A DNA stretch of 64,000 nucleotides from Limosilactobacillus vaginalis DSM 5837 = ATCC 49540 (lineage in GTDB: Bacteria; Bacillota; Bacilli; Lactobacillales; Lactobacillaceae), in NCBI RefSeq assembly GCF_000159435.1, contig NZ_GG693415.1, positions 36,347-100,346 of the forward strand, in the 5' to 3' direction. The position numbers and the translations under genes are program-made. Below the pieces are notes generated by a model that had not been told where the DNA came from, did not search any database, and was given only the letters and a program-made list of their open reading frames with translations. Shown here piece after piece: positions 1 through 8,559 of the stretch (position 1 is its first letter; the number at the start of each line of letters is the position of its first letter).

Positions 1-1
1 T

Positions 2-196
2 GTTGGTGAAGTTGGCTTAACTGGTGAAATTCGGCGGGTTAACCGGATTGAACAGCGTGTTGCCGAGGCCCAGAAACTTGGCTTCAAACGGATCTTTGTT
101 CCGAAAAATAACTTGAAAGGGTGGCAAGCACCAACCGGGATCGAGGTTATCGGGGTAACCACCTTACGTCAGGCATTGCGTCTTGCGCTAGGTTAA
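2..196 (+). CDS. radA: DNA repair protein RadA (C-terminal fragment)
   Basis: The window opens inside this gene; only the last 64 residues are present. RadA is a RecA-like ATPase with a C-terminal Lon-protease-like domain that helps branch migration of recombination intermediates. The visible part reads [13 protein letters not shown] and then VPKNNLKGW, both typical of the RadA Lon-like domain, and ends with a short helix and TAA. The next gene, yacL, starts 21 bases after the stop, as it does in many Firmicutes. The ATPase and zinc-finger parts lie outside the window, so their integrity cannot be judged. Confidence 0.9.
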   Translation, partial: VGEVGLTGEIRRVNRIEQRVAEAQKLGFKRIFVPKNNLKGWQAPTGIEVIGVTTLRQALRLALG

Positions 197-217
197 TTTA
201 TAAAGGAGGGATGTAAT

Positions 218-1381
218 ATGCGAAAACGAATTATTCGATTGATCTACGTTATTGTTGGTGCCGCAATTGGTTTCTATTATTTGCCATTATTTTGGGACTT
301 AATTAATTTTCATTTAAATAGTGCCTTATTTGTCTTTATGGATATCGTTATTGGTGCTTTGATTTTTCTGATCCTTTCATTACCACTTGCCAAACCAACT
401 GAACAGTTAGTCGCACGAATTGAAAAGAGTCTAACAAGTTTAAGCCCAGTTTACCTGTTTTTTGGTACGTTACTGACAATTGTTGGGCTAGTCCTTGCGG
501 TGTTGATTTCAATCCCGCTTTGGCGAACCGGAATTCCGGTTGTTAACAACGTTTTACCAATCCTGTTAATGGTTATCTTTAGTTATTTTGGTTACCGTAT
601 CGGAACGACCCGTCTTGATGATTGGAAGAATTTGCTTTCTGGACACCGGGTACGCTCAAAAAATTCGAATACCGAAGTAATTGACCAAAAAGATGAGAAT
701 TATCATCACTATAAAATCTTAGATACGAACATCTTGATTGATGGTCGAATTTATGATTTAGTAAAAACCGGTTTCCTGGAAGGAACATTGCTCGTTCCTA
801 ATTTTGTTTTGTATGAACTTCAATACATCGCCGATTCCGGTGAAAGTATTAAGCGAGTTCGGGGACGGCGAGGTTTGGATATCCTAAACAAATTACGGAA
901 AGAAAAGATCGTGCCGATTGAAATGTACGATGGCGACTTTGAAGATATTCCGGAAGTTGATAGTAAGCTGATTGCGTTAGCTAAAAAGGTTAATGGAGTC
1001 ATCGTTACTAACGACTATAATCTGAATAAGGTTATCCAATTCCAAAATGTCCAAGTCTTGAATATCAATAACCTTGCCAAATCGTTACGGCCACGGGTAA
1101 TTCCTGGTGAAACACTCAAAGTTGTTGTTGTTAAGAACGGAACCGAACGTCAGCAAGGGGTTGCGTACCTTGATGATGGAACTATGGTTGTCGTTGAGGA
1201 TGGCCGTTACTTCATGAATGAACGGATTGAGGTAGAGGTCACTAGTGCATTACAAACCGATGCTGGACGGATGATTTTTGCTCGACCGCTCCATTCTCGT
1301 CGGGGGATCAACGAAAAGAATAGTGAATCCACAAAGGACAACAAAAAAAAATCAGCAAAATCTGATAAAGAGTCTAAATAG
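218..1381 (+). CDS. yacL: PIN/TRAM domain membrane protein YacL
   Basis: This 387-residue protein has four hydrophobic segments in its first 130 residues. A PIN nuclease-like domain follows, beginning near YKILDTNILIDGR at about 167-179, with acidic residues in EVDSKLIALAK and VTNDYNLN that fit the metal site. A TRAM-like domain then starts around PGETLKVVVVKNG, and the tail is Lys/Ser-rich. The family is predicted to be a membrane-anchored RNA-binding ribonuclease; its substrate is not known to me. A good Shine-Dalgarno (AAAGGAGGG) precedes the ATG. It follows radA closely, and a hairpin terminator follows it. In related genomes gltX often comes next, but here the next gene is fhs. Confidence 0.88.
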   Translation: MRKRIIRLIYVIVGAAIGFYYLPLFWDLINFHLNSALFVFMDIVIGALIFLILSLPLAKPTEQLVARIEKSLTSLSPVYLFFGTLLTIVGLVLAVLISIPLWRTGIPVVNNVLPILLMVIFSYFGYRIGTTRLDDWKNLLSGHRVRSKNSNTEVIDQKDENYHHYKILDTNILIDGRIYDLVKTGFLEGTLLVPNFVLYELQYIADSGESIKRVRGRRGLDILNKLRKEKIVPIEMYDGDFEDIPEVDSKLIALAKKVNGVIVTNDYNLNKVIQFQNVQVLNINNLAKSLRPRVIPGETLKVVVVKNGTERQQGVAYLDDGTMVVVEDGRYFMNERIEVEVTSALQTDAGRMIFARPLHSRRGINEKNSESTKDNKKKSAKSDKESK

Positions 1382-1415
1382 TTGTTTACAAATGACTGAG
1401 AATCTTTTATCCTAG

Positions 1416-1456
1416 ACACCGTAGAAGTTAATTCTTAACTTTAACGGTGTTTTTTT
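1416..1456 (+). terminator. Rho-independent terminator after yacL
   Basis: ACACCGT pairs with ACGGTGT, extended inward by AGAAGTTAA/TTAACTTTA with one mismatch, and a run of seven T follows. It separates radA-yacL from fhs. Confidence 0.85.
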
Positions 1457-1492
1457 AGTTAAAGTTCGTATTTAAGATTGGAGCGGATTGAA

Positions 1493-3151
1493 ATGACAGA
1501 TATAGAGATTGCTGACCAAGCCACACTCGAACCGATTAATAAGATTGCTGAATCAATTGGCCTTGACGATGACCAAATTGAACAATACGGGAAGTACAAA
1601 GCTAAAATTTCATTGCCAGTTGCTGAAAAGCCAGGGAAGAAGCATAAGCTAGTTCTTGTGACTTCAATCAATCCGACTCCAGCCGGTGAAGGAAAATCAA
1701 CTATTTTGGTTGGCTTAGGGGATGCCTTAAACCAATTGAACCACCAAACAATTATTGCAATGCGGGAACCTTCTATGGGTCCTGTATTTGGGATTAAAGG
1801 CGGGGCAACCGGTGGTGGTTACAGTCAGGTAATCCCAATGGAAGATATTAACCTGCACTTTACCGGTGACCTTCATGCATTGACTAGCGCTAACAACACA
1901 CTAGCTGCTTTAATTGATAATTATGTAATGCGGGGGAATGAATTGGACCTCGATCCGCGTCGGATTATTTGGAAACGGGTTGAAGACGTTAATGACCGGG
2001 CATTGCGGAATGTTATTACTGGTCTTGGCGGAATTATGCAAGGTGTTCCACGGCAAACCGGCTTTGACATTACTGCAGCTTCAGAATTAATGGCCATTTT
2101 GTGCCTTTCAACCGACTTGATGGACTTGAAGAAGCGTATCAGCCGGATCGTTGTTGGTTACACTTATGATCGGGAACCAGTAACTGTTGGTCAACTTGGC
2201 TTTGAAGATGCAATTACGATTCTTTTGAAGGACGCTATTAAGCCTAACCTTGTACAGACCCTTGACCATACTCCAGCGATTGTTCATGGTGGTCCATTTG
2301 CTAACATTGCCCACGGATGCAACAGTATTTTGGCTACCCAAACGGCATTGAAATTAGCAGATTACACTGTTACAGAAGCCGGATTCGGTGCTGACTTAGG
2401 GGCTGAAAAGTTCCTTGATATTAAACGGCCTGTATTAGGAAAGAACCCAGATGCAATCGTTATTGTTGCTACGGTTCGTGCCCTTGAATACAATGGTGGC
2501 GCTAGTTTAGACGAAATTAAGGAAGAACAATTGCCAGCACTAGAAAAGGGAATTGCTAACCTGAATCGTCATATTAAGAACATGCAACGTTATGGCTTAC
2601 CAGTAGTAGTTGCCATTAACCACTTCATCAATGATACTGATGCTGAAGTTAAGTTTATTGAAGATAATTGTAAGCGGCTCGGCGTTAACGTTGTTGTAGC
2701 TGATAGTTGGGCTAAAGGCGGTAAGGGAACTCAGGATCTTGCCAAGGAAGTTGTTCGCTTGGCTGACCAAAAGAGTGACTTCAAGCCCCTTTACGATGCT
2801 AGTGATTCGATTGAAGAAAAGGTAAATACAATTGCAAAGACAATTTACGGAGCTAAGGAAGTTTCGTTTAGTAAAAAGGCAAAGAAGCAATTGAAGCAGT
2901 TTGCAAAGTTAGGCTGGAATGATCTTCCTGTCTGCATTGCCAAGACCCAATACTCCTTTACTGATGATCAAACTCAGCTTGGAGCACCAACAGACTTTAC
3001 CTTCCATATTCGGGAATTTGTTCCTAAGCTCGGTGCCGGCTTTATCGTTGCCCTTTCAGGTAACATGATGACCATGCCCGGCCTTCCCAAGACTCCCGCT
3101 GCCGTTAACATGTCCATCGATGCGCAGGGTAGGATTAAGGGGTTGTTTTAG
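1493..3151 (+). CDS. fhs: Formate--tetrahydrofolate ligase
   Basis: The 552-residue enzyme makes 10-formyl-tetrahydrofolate from formate, THF and ATP, feeding purine and formyl-Met-tRNA synthesis in the cytoplasm. The P-loop TPAGEGKST lies near residues 61-69, and the family signatures [15 protein letters not shown] and FDITAASE are present; the length is normal. An in-frame TTG lies 15 bases upstream, but I chose the ATG at 1493 because GGAG sits at the right distance from it. The gene stands alone between two terminators. A structured repeat element begins seven bases after its stop codon. Confidence 0.95.
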   Translation: MTDIEIADQATLEPINKIAESIGLDDDQIEQYGKYKAKISLPVAEKPGKKHKLVLVTSINPTPAGEGKSTILVGLGDALNQLNHQTIIAMREPSMGPVFGIKGGATGGGYSQVIPMEDINLHFTGDLHALTSANNTLAALIDNYVMRGNELDLDPRRIIWKRVEDVNDRALRNVITGLGGIMQGVPRQTGFDITAASELMAILCLSTDLMDLKKRISRIVVGYTYDREPVTVGQLGFEDAITILLKDAIKPNLVQTLDHTPAIVHGGPFANIAHGCNSILATQTALKLADYTVTEAGFGADLGAEKFLDIKRPVLGKNPDAIVIVATVRALEYNGGASLDEIKEEQLPALEKGIANLNRHIKNMQRYGLPVVVAINHFINDTDAEVKFIEDNCKRLGVNVVVADSWAKGGKGTQDLAKEVVRLADQKSDFKPLYDASDSIEEKVNTIAKTIYGAKEVSFSKKAKKQLKQFAKLGWNDLPVCIAKTQYSFTDDQTQLGAPTDFTFHIREFVPKLGAGFIVALSGNMMTMPGLPKTPAAVNMSIDAQGRIKGLF

Positions 3152-3157
3152 TGAAAA

Positions 3158-3303
3158 GAGTGCGAGCCCGTTAAAACCTTCCGGTGGCTAACGATTTCTC
3201 CGGCGGACGACGTCTTGTCGTCGGAGTCGGAGGTCGTTAGCTCGAGGAAGGTTAGGGCGAGCACATTTAGACTCAGCTGCAGTAGAACTATAGCTCAAGA
3301 ACA
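3158..3303 (+). repeat. Structured intergenic repeat, copy A (after fhs)
   Basis: This non-coding element of about 145 nt folds into stacked nested helices. AACCTTCC (3175-3182) pairs with GGAAGGTT (3246-3253), GCTAACGA (3187-3194) with TCGTTAGC (3234-3241), CTCCG (3198-3202) with CGGAG (3228-3232), and GACGAC (3206-3211) with GTCGTC (3217-3222). The outer base is GTGC-GA-GCC facing GGC-GA-GCAC, which gives tandem G.A oppositions between two helices. A tail with GACTCAG follows. The same architecture with different but still pairing stems occurs after proB (48369-48582, minus strand). Function is unknown; it could be an mRNA 3' structure, a small RNA or a short mobile element. Confidence 0.75.
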
Positions 3304-3321
3304 ACAACTTTCCCCACAATA

Positions 3322-3361
3322 AAAAAGCGAGAACAGCTAATCTTAGCCGTTCCCGCTTTTT
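3322..3361. terminator. Terminator hairpin downstream of fhs and repeat A
   Basis: AAAAAGCGAGAACAGCTAA faces TTAGCCGTTCCCGCTTTTT. The two odd positions are A-C on the plus strand but U-G wobbles on the minus strand, so the hairpin is slightly better for minus-strand RNA. No minus-strand gene is visible to use it. Confidence 0.65.
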
Positions 3362-3370
3362 ATGATCCAA

Positions 3371-3519
3371 AGAGAGATAGCCTAGGGAAAGCTATCTCTT
3401 GAGGAGTAATATGAGGACTTGGGGTATCCTCATATTAATTATTTTTTCGGTTACTATTGGGAGGAGTAATTGAAAAATAATAGGTTTCATTAGTAGTAAA
3501 GCTTGTATCTTTACTACGC
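3371..3519. other. Cluster of four consecutive hairpins
   Basis: This non-coding stretch upstream of the Fic gene contains four back-to-back inverted repeats. AGAGATAGC/GCTATCTCT is at 3373-3381 and 3391-3399; AATATGAGGA/TCCTCATATT is at 3408-3417 and 3427-3436. A longer imperfect pair spans 3439-3482, with arms ending in GTTACT and AGTAAT. The last is AGTAGTAAAG (3492-3501) against CTTTACTAC (3509-3517). The word GAGGAGTAAT occurs twice (3401 and 3461). There is no open reading frame. It may be a structured RNA or the remains of a small mobile element. Confidence 0.55.
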
Positions 3520-3693
3520 TTTATATACTACCAGGAGAATGTGAAGAAATTGTGACTATTAAGTAAAAAAACTTTTGAAGCAAGTGAAAAAAGTTTTTGA
3601 GACATGATGAGGTGTCGCCGCTTTATCGTCAAATGACTTATATGAGTGAATTAAATTATAGTATAATCGTTGGTGTAAAAGAGTTATATATAG

Positions 3694-4413
3694 TTGAGTA
3701 GTTCAATAACTTTGCATAATTTGAAAAATATTGAAGAGCATATTTCCATGTTAAGAGGTAAATATCATTTAAGTGTTGAGCAAAATAAGCGTTTAGCTAG
3801 GAGTAATTTGACGCGATTAGTTTATGTTAATTCTCGATTTGAGGGTTTAACAACGACCTTGCAACAAACACAAACAATCATTGATGGCCTAGGAGTTGAT
3901 GGTGTCTCAATTGACGATATTAATATCATTATTCAGTTGAAGAGAGGGTGGCAATATACTATTAATTCGGATGAGGGGATTAATCTTGATTTTCTTAAAA
4001 AGGCTAATAAAATTGTTGCTCTGAACGAGTCGCTGGCTCCAGGAGAACTTCGAACTGGAAATGGTGCGGTTAGCACGATGAAGGGTGAGTATATTCCTCC
4101 GCAGGTTAATCAAGAGCAAGAAGAATTATTTTTAACTCAATTACTTTTAGATAAAAACAGAACAAATACTGATAAAGCATTGACGTTAATGTATCACTTA
4201 ATGCGGAATCAGATTTTTTGGGACGGAAATAAGCGAACGGCAACTTTAGCTGCTAATAAAATAATGATTAATAGCGGTGCAGGGTTGATTAATGTTCCGC
4301 TTGATCGGTGGCCAAAGTGGAATCAGTTAATTTCAGAATTCTATTTTAGTGGTGACATGGAAGAGTTAAAGCAGTGGACCTATGATAATGGAATTCAAGG
4401 GGTTGAGCTTTAG
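3694..4413 (+). CDS. Fic-fold protein with Gln replacing the catalytic His
   Basis: The 239-residue protein has a Fic core. An N-terminal helix carries NSRFEG (about 46-51), resembling the class II inhibitory (S/T)xxxE(G/N) motif. The flap GELRTGNGAV...YIPP lies near 118-136, and the active-site loop at 173-181 reads QIFWDGNKR. Canonical Fic enzymes have HxFx(D/E)GNxR, so the histidine that deprotonates the target hydroxyl is Gln here. AMP transfer by the usual mechanism is therefore doubtful, though nucleotide binding is likely. The start is a TTG with a weak upstream AGAG and a TATAAT at 3662-3667; an ATG at 3748 is an alternative. The gene stands alone between hairpins and has an own terminator. 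No antitoxin partner is visible. Confidence 0.8.
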   Translation: MSSSITLHNLKNIEEHISMLRGKYHLSVEQNKRLARSNLTRLVYVNSRFEGLTTTLQQTQTIIDGLGVDGVSIDDINIIIQLKRGWQYTINSDEGINLDFLKKANKIVALNESLAPGELRTGNGAVSTMKGEYIPPQVNQEQEELFLTQLLLDKNRTNTDKALTLMYHLMRNQIFWDGNKRTATLAANKIMINSGAGLINVPLDRWPKWNQLISEFYFSGDMEELKQWTYDNGIQGVEL

Positions 4414-4452
4414 ATAAAAAGAATAGTAATCTGCTGTACGTAAAGAGAAATT

Positions 4453-4492
4453 AAGCTAACTAATCAGGATTATTGAGCAGTTAGCTTTTTTT
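4453..4492 (+). terminator. Terminator after the Fic gene
   Basis: AAGCTAACT pairs with AGTTAGCTT and a T-run follows, closing the Fic transcription unit before cysS. Confidence 0.85.
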
Positions 4493-4565
4493 ATTAGGAC
4501 AGGTATCAGTCAATTAACTAGATATGTTAGTATTATGGGTATAGATATGAAAGGAGCAGACAGTC

Positions 4566-5984
4566 ATGCTAACAATTTATAATACATTGACTCGTAAACA
4601 AGAAGAATTTAAACCGCAAACCCCAGGAGTTGTTAACATGTATGTCTGTGGTCCAACGGTGTATAACTATATCCATATTGGTAATGCACGTTCAGCGATT
4701 GCATTTGATACCGTACGGCGCTACCTTGAATTTAAGGGGTACAAGGTGAACTATGTTTCTAACTTTACCGACGTTGATGATAAGATGATCAAAGCCGCCC
4801 ATGAACAAGGAATCACCGTTCCCCAATTAGCAGATAAATACATTCAAGCATTTATGGAAGATACTAAGGCAATTAATATCGAACCAGCGACAATGCACCC
4901 GCGAGCAACCGAAAACATTCCTGAAATTATCAAATTTATTCAGGGGTTGATTGATAAGGGCTATGCATACGAAAAAGATGGGGATGTTTATTATCGTGCC
5001 CGAAAATTCAAGGACTATGGTCAATTGTCAGGCCAATCAATTGATGATCTTGAAGTTGGGGCAAGTGAACATGTTAGTGATGATGAAATTAATAAAAAAG
5101 AGGATCCAATGGATTTTGCTCTTTGGAAAGCTGCTAAGCCAGGCGAAATTAACTGGGATTCGCCATGGGGCAAGGGACGACCAGGCTGGCATATTGAATG
5201 CTCAGTGATGTCGACTAAGTACTTGGGAAAGACGATTGATATTCATGGTGGCGGCCAGGATCTAGAATTTCCCCACCATGAAAATGAAATTGCTCAAAGT
5301 GAAGCGAAAACTGGCCAGAAATTTGTTCGTTACTGGATGCATAATGGTTTTGTTACTATCGGCAAGGACAACGAGAAGATGAGCAAATCACTGCACAACT
5401 TTATCACTGTCCACGACATCATTAAGCAGGTTGATCCTCAAGTATTGCGGTTCTTTATGGCGACTACTCAATATCGACGGCCAATCCAATACAGTGAGGA
5501 TAATTTGATTGATGCTAAAAATAATTTGGAACATATCCAAACAGCATTTGATAATTTAACTTATCGTCAAAAAGATGCTCAAGATGGTGCTGATCCGGTA
5601 GTTACTCAAAAATTAGCTGATTTTAAGCAATCATTTACGGAAGCAATGGATAACGATATTAATGTTCAAAATGGGATTACCGTTGTTTATGAACTAGTTA
5701 AGTTTGCAAATGTATACGCCCAACAAAAAGCGGTTAAAGCAGCTGCATTAACCGAAATGAAGGATCTAATTTCTGAATTAGTTAGTATTTTTGGTGTGAA
5801 GTTAGCATCAAGTGACAATGAGCTTAACGATGAACATATTCAAGCGTTGATTGATGAACGAAATGAAGCGCGGAAGAATAAAGACTTTGCCCGGAGTGAC
5901 CAAATTCGTGATGAATTAAAGGCACAGGGAATCATTCTTGAAGATACGCCGCAAGGAACACGGTTCAAGCGAGTAAAGAAGTAG
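4566..5984 (+). CDS. cysS: Cysteine--tRNA ligase
   Basis: This class I aminoacyl-tRNA synthetase of 472 residues attaches cysteine to tRNA-Cys. The zinc Cys in CGPTVYNY and the HIGN signature appear at about 28-40, with further zinc ligands in WHIECSVMS and FPHHENE. The ATP loop KMSKS is present in [21 protein letters not shown] lies upstream of the ATG. It begins a three-gene set with mrnC and rlmB, the usual Firmicute order. I see no T-box leader in the short upstream gap. Confidence 0.96.
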   Translation: MLTIYNTLTRKQEEFKPQTPGVVNMYVCGPTVYNYIHIGNARSAIAFDTVRRYLEFKGYKVNYVSNFTDVDDKMIKAAHEQGITVPQLADKYIQAFMEDTKAINIEPATMHPRATENIPEIIKFIQGLIDKGYAYEKDGDVYYRARKFKDYGQLSGQSIDDLEVGASEHVSDDEINKKEDPMDFALWKAAKPGEINWDSPWGKGRPGWHIECSVMSTKYLGKTIDIHGGGQDLEFPHHENEIAQSEAKTGQKFVRYWMHNGFVTIGKDNEKMSKSLHNFITVHDIIKQVDPQVLRFFMATTQYRRPIQYSEDNLIDAKNNLEHIQTAFDNLTYRQKDAQDGADPVVTQKLADFKQSFTEAMDNDINVQNGITVVYELVKFANVYAQQKAVKAAALTEMKDLISELVSIFGVKLASSDNELNDEHIQALIDERNEARKNKDFARSDQIRDELKAQGIILEDTPQGTRFKRVKK

Positions 5985-5999
5985 ACAGGAAGGAAATTA

Positions 6000-6413
6000 A
6001 TGGAACAAGCAGATTATCAACAATTAAACGGGATTGCCCTTGCTTACTTGGGGGATGCCGTTTATGAAGTATTTATCCGTCAACATCTTTTGAGTCAGGG
6101 ACTAGCAAAGCCGACTAAGCTTCAGCACATAGCGACTCACTATGTTTCTGCAAAAGCGCAAGCGGCATTGATTGATCTGATGAAGCAGGATGATATTTTG
6201 ACTGAGGATGAGTGGAGTTACTTTAAGCGGGGGCGAAATGCCAATAGTCACACGCACGCAAAACATACCTCTGTTCTAACTTATCGGATATCGACTGGTT
6301 TTGAAGCAATGATGGGTTACCTGCAATTAGCAGGAAAACAAGATCGAATTGAAGAATTAGCAGAATGGTGCATTCAGCAAGTTGAAGCAGGGAGAACGAA
6401 GCATGAAAACTGA
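6000..6413 (+). CDS. mrnC: Mini-ribonuclease 3
   Basis: At 137 residues this is the RNase III catalytic domain without a dsRNA-binding domain; in Bacillus it matures the ends of 23S rRNA. The signature [18 protein letters not shown] lies at 10-27 and the second acidic helix contains KRGRNAN. It starts 15 bases after cysS behind AGGAAGG and its last 11 bases overlap rlmB, so translation is probably coupled. Confidence 0.92.
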   Translation: MEQADYQQLNGIALAYLGDAVYEVFIRQHLLSQGLAKPTKLQHIATHYVSAKAQAALIDLMKQDDILTEDEWSYFKRGRNANSHTHAKHTSVLTYRISTGFEAMMGYLQLAGKQDRIEELAEWCIQQVEAGRTKHEN

Positions 6414-7149
6414 AAGCAATGATTTTATTATTGGTCGTCATCCGGCAGTGATGGCATTGAAGTCCGATCAGGAGATTAATAAGGTTTTTATCCAATCAGG
6501 ATTAAAGTCTGATGCCATTTCACAAATTATTAAATTAGCAAAGGAAAAGCGGCTTGTAATTTCCAACGTTCCCAAGACAAAACTTGATCAGATGAGTGAT
6601 CACCAAAATCACCAGGGAGTGGCCTTGGCAGTCGCCGCTTATCACTATGCAACCATTGATGACTTGTTTGAAAATGCCGCTAAACATGATGAAGACCCAT
6701 TTTTCCTGATCCTTGATGAATTAGAGGATCCGCATAATCTTGGTTCAATTATCCGGACGGCCGATGCAGCCGGGGTTCATGGGATTATTATTCCCCGGCG
6801 CCGCGCTGTTGGTTTAACTTCGGTTGTTGCTAAAACCTCTACCGGAGCAATTGAACACGTTCCGGTTGCCCGTGTTACTAACCTGGTTCAAACCGCTCAA
6901 GAATTGAAAGACCGGGGAGTTTGGCTGTTCGGAACCGATATGAAAGGAACTGATTACCGTCGCTGGAATGCAAAGGGAGCAGTAGCGTTAGTTATCGGTA
7001 ATGAAGGAAAGGGAATCTCCTCATTATTGAAAAAGAACTGTGATGAGATGCTTACAATTCCAATGATTGGTCACGTTCAAAGTCTTAATGCAAGTGTGGC
7101 GGCGAGTCTGTTAATCTACCAAGGATTTAATTCCCGGCACCCGCTATAG
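6403..7149 (+). CDS. rlmB: 23S rRNA (guanosine-2'-O-)-methyltransferase RlmB
   Basis: This SpoU-family SAM-dependent RNA 2'-O-methyltransferase has 248 residues. The substrate-binding N-domain begins [12 protein letters not shown]. The SPOUT knot motifs follow: [21 protein letters not shown], then [10 protein letters not shown] and [20 protein letters not shown] chose the ATG at 6403 with GGGAG nine bases upstream; an in-frame TTG at 6382 would add seven residues within mrnC and has less support. The product could equally be called YacO. A strong terminator follows. Confidence 0.92.
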   Translation: MKTESNDFIIGRHPAVMALKSDQEINKVFIQSGLKSDAISQIIKLAKEKRLVISNVPKTKLDQMSDHQNHQGVALAVAAYHYATIDDLFENAAKHDEDPFFLILDELEDPHNLGSIIRTADAAGVHGIIIPRRRAVGLTSVVAKTSTGAIEHVPVARVTNLVQTAQELKDRGVWLFGTDMKGTDYRRWNAKGAVALVIGNEGKGISSLLKKNCDEMLTIPMIGHVQSLNASVAASLLIYQGFNSRHPL

Positions 7150-7150
7150 A

Positions 7151-7203
7151 AAACAAATCCTCCTTCCTGTTTAATTAAAGCAGGAGGGAGGATTTATTTG
7201 TTT
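7151..7203 (+). terminator. Terminator after rlmB
   Basis: A long stem pairs AAACAAATCCTCCTTCCTG with CAGGAGGGAGGATTTATTTG around an AT-rich loop. It ends the cysS-mrnC-rlmB unit. Confidence 0.85.
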
Positions 7204-7485
7204 GGGTGATTTTTGAAAGTAAAAAAATGTGGGATTCACCTTACATGCTTAAGTGAGTATTCAAAAAACAAAATTTTTTCAAATTATAAAATATCCCATA
7301 ACAATAAATAATTGGTATATTGAGACACTTGTCGCATTAAAAGACTATTCTGGCGGTAGTGTTCATTCTAGGAAAACAAATTTTTATGCAGAAAAACTTT
7401 TCAATTAACTATCGTTTGAATAGTTGTTCAACAAATCACAAGAAAGTACTATTCAAACTATTAAAAGTTTGGTAGATTATTTTCA
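7204..7485. other. AT-rich intergenic stretch with an 11-bp inverted repeat
   Basis: No gene is visible. The stretch is strongly AT-rich. It holds a perfect inverted repeat, GTTTGAATAGT (7414-7424) and ACTATTCAAAC (7448-7458), separated by 23 bases, which could be an operator or RNA hairpin for the transcript leading into the sigma factor gene. Confidence 0.5.
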
Positions 7486-7615
7486 GGCATTAGTCACCAA
7501 GGTTGAGAGACTTAGTATAAGGAACCGGTACTAGGAATTGAAATCTTCCTGACGATGGGAATGAGAACCCCTCGACCAGGCAATCAATGAATGGGTGAAG
7601 GAGCCAAATTCAAGA
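7486..7615 (+). ncRNA. Candidate structured RNA upstream of the sigma factor gene
   Basis: The sequence can fold into a multibranched RNA. GTCACC pairs with GGGTGA as an outer helix, and GGTTGAG pairs with CTCGACC with one G.U. Inside, CTTAGTA pairs with TACTAGG around TAAGGAACCGG, and GGGAATGAGAACCC forms a small hairpin. There is no reading frame across it and it is GC-richer than the flanking DNA. It ends about 30 bases before the sigma gene's ATG, so it could be a leader or an independent RNA. I cannot place it firmly in a family; similarity to the raiA motif is a guess. Confidence 0.5.
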
Positions 7616-7647
7616 AAGGTGATCCTTAATAAAGTTAAGGTGAAACA

Positions 7648-8214
7648 ATGATAAAAAATCATTCAGCTGATCTCGAATTACTCATTCAGGCACAAGTCGG
7701 CAACGAGGATAAATTTATGGCATTATTTGATTGTTACTCTTCACTTGTTAAGCGGCTTTGGCAAAAATTTTATATTGCTGATTTAGAGTTTGAAGATTGG
7801 GATCAAGAGGCACAACTAGTACTGCTAAAAGTTATTTACTCTTATAGTGGAAAAGATATTCATCAATTTAGCGGTTTTTATAAGCAAAGCTTGGTCAATC
7901 GACTTCTTGATTTATATCGTGCTAGACAAGCAGATAAGCGGATCCCAGTTGAACAATTAGACTCTTTGGGAGAAAATGACAGTGAGACAATCCTTGGTGG
8001 GAAAATTTTACTAGAAGATATTGTCTATTGTCATAAGAGTATTGAAGAGATCATCAGAGTTAGTTCGTCTTTTGAACGGGATGTTTTAGCACTGACCGTT
8101 ACTGGCAAATCGGTTGAATATATATGCCGAAAGCTTCAATGTAACAAGCGACAAGTCCAGAGTGCTCTTTCACGAACCCGGACAAAATTAATAAAGATTT
8201 TGGCGGGTGAATGA
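7648..8214 (+). CDS. RNA polymerase sigma factor (SigH/ComX-like)
   Basis: This 188-residue sigma-70-type protein has a region 2 around EFEDWDQEAQLVLLKVIYSYSG. A region 4 helix-turn-helix follows near the C-terminus (VEYICRKLQCNKRQVQSALSR). Its place just before rpmG-secE-nusG is that of sigH in Bacillus, and in lactobacilli the orthologue is annotated SigH or ComX, a candidate activator of late competence genes. The window also holds comFA-comFC, possible targets. AAGGTGA lies well placed before the ATG. A terminator follows, so it is transcribed apart from rpmG. Confidence 0.8.
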   Translation: MIKNHSADLELLIQAQVGNEDKFMALFDCYSSLVKRLWQKFYIADLEFEDWDQEAQLVLLKVIYSYSGKDIHQFSGFYKQSLVNRLLDLYRARQADKRIPVEQLDSLGENDSETILGGKILLEDIVYCHKSIEEIIRVSSSFERDVLALTVTGKSVEYICRKLQCNKRQVQSALSRTRTKLIKILAGE

Positions 8215-8253
8215 TCGGAGTAAGGCATTAATAATTTGTTCTAATTTATTAAG

Positions 8254-8284
8254 AAAAAGGCTGGTAATTTCATCAGCCTTTTTC
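8254..8284 (+). terminator. Terminator after the sigma factor gene
   Basis: AAAAAGGCTG pairs with CAGCCTTTTT around a ten-base loop, followed by more T. Confidence 0.88.
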
Positions 8285-8393
8285 TAGTCCGCAAACGTAA
8301 GAAATATAATTTTCTGACTAATGACGACATGACGTAAAGACTTGTTTTAGTAAATGGAACATGCTAATCTTAATTGTGTGTGGAGGTGAAAGT

Positions 8394-8543
8394 ATGTCCC
8401 AAAAGAAAGTTGCACTGGAATGTACGAAGTGCGGTGCTCATAACTATACAATTACCGCTAATCCTCAACGACAAGAACGATTAGAATTAAAAAAGTTTTG
8501 TAAACATTGTGGTGAATATACTCTTCACCGTGAAACCCGTTAG
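8394..8543 (+). CDS. rpmG: 50S ribosomal protein L33
   Basis: This 49-residue L33 has both zinc CxxC pairs (CTKCG and CKHCG), so it is the zinc-binding C+ form. I placed the start at the ATG at 8394 because GGAGGTGA lies at ideal distance; the reading frame is open further upstream but lacks such a site. It is followed 16 bases later by secE, the normal order. Confidence 0.93.
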   Translation: MSQKKVALECTKCGAHNYTITANPQRQERLELKKFCKHCGEYTLHRETR

Positions 8544-8559
8544 TTAGCTGGAGGAAATT

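Noticed and set aside
3188..3370. A 60-codon minus-strand frame over repeat A
   Set aside because: It is made of hairpin arms translated as Arg-rich sequence and has no ribosome site; the RNA-like structure is the better explanation.
4414..4565. Possible T-box before cysS
   Set aside because: The gap contains only the Fic terminator and a promoter-like stretch; no T-box sequence or specifier stem is visible.
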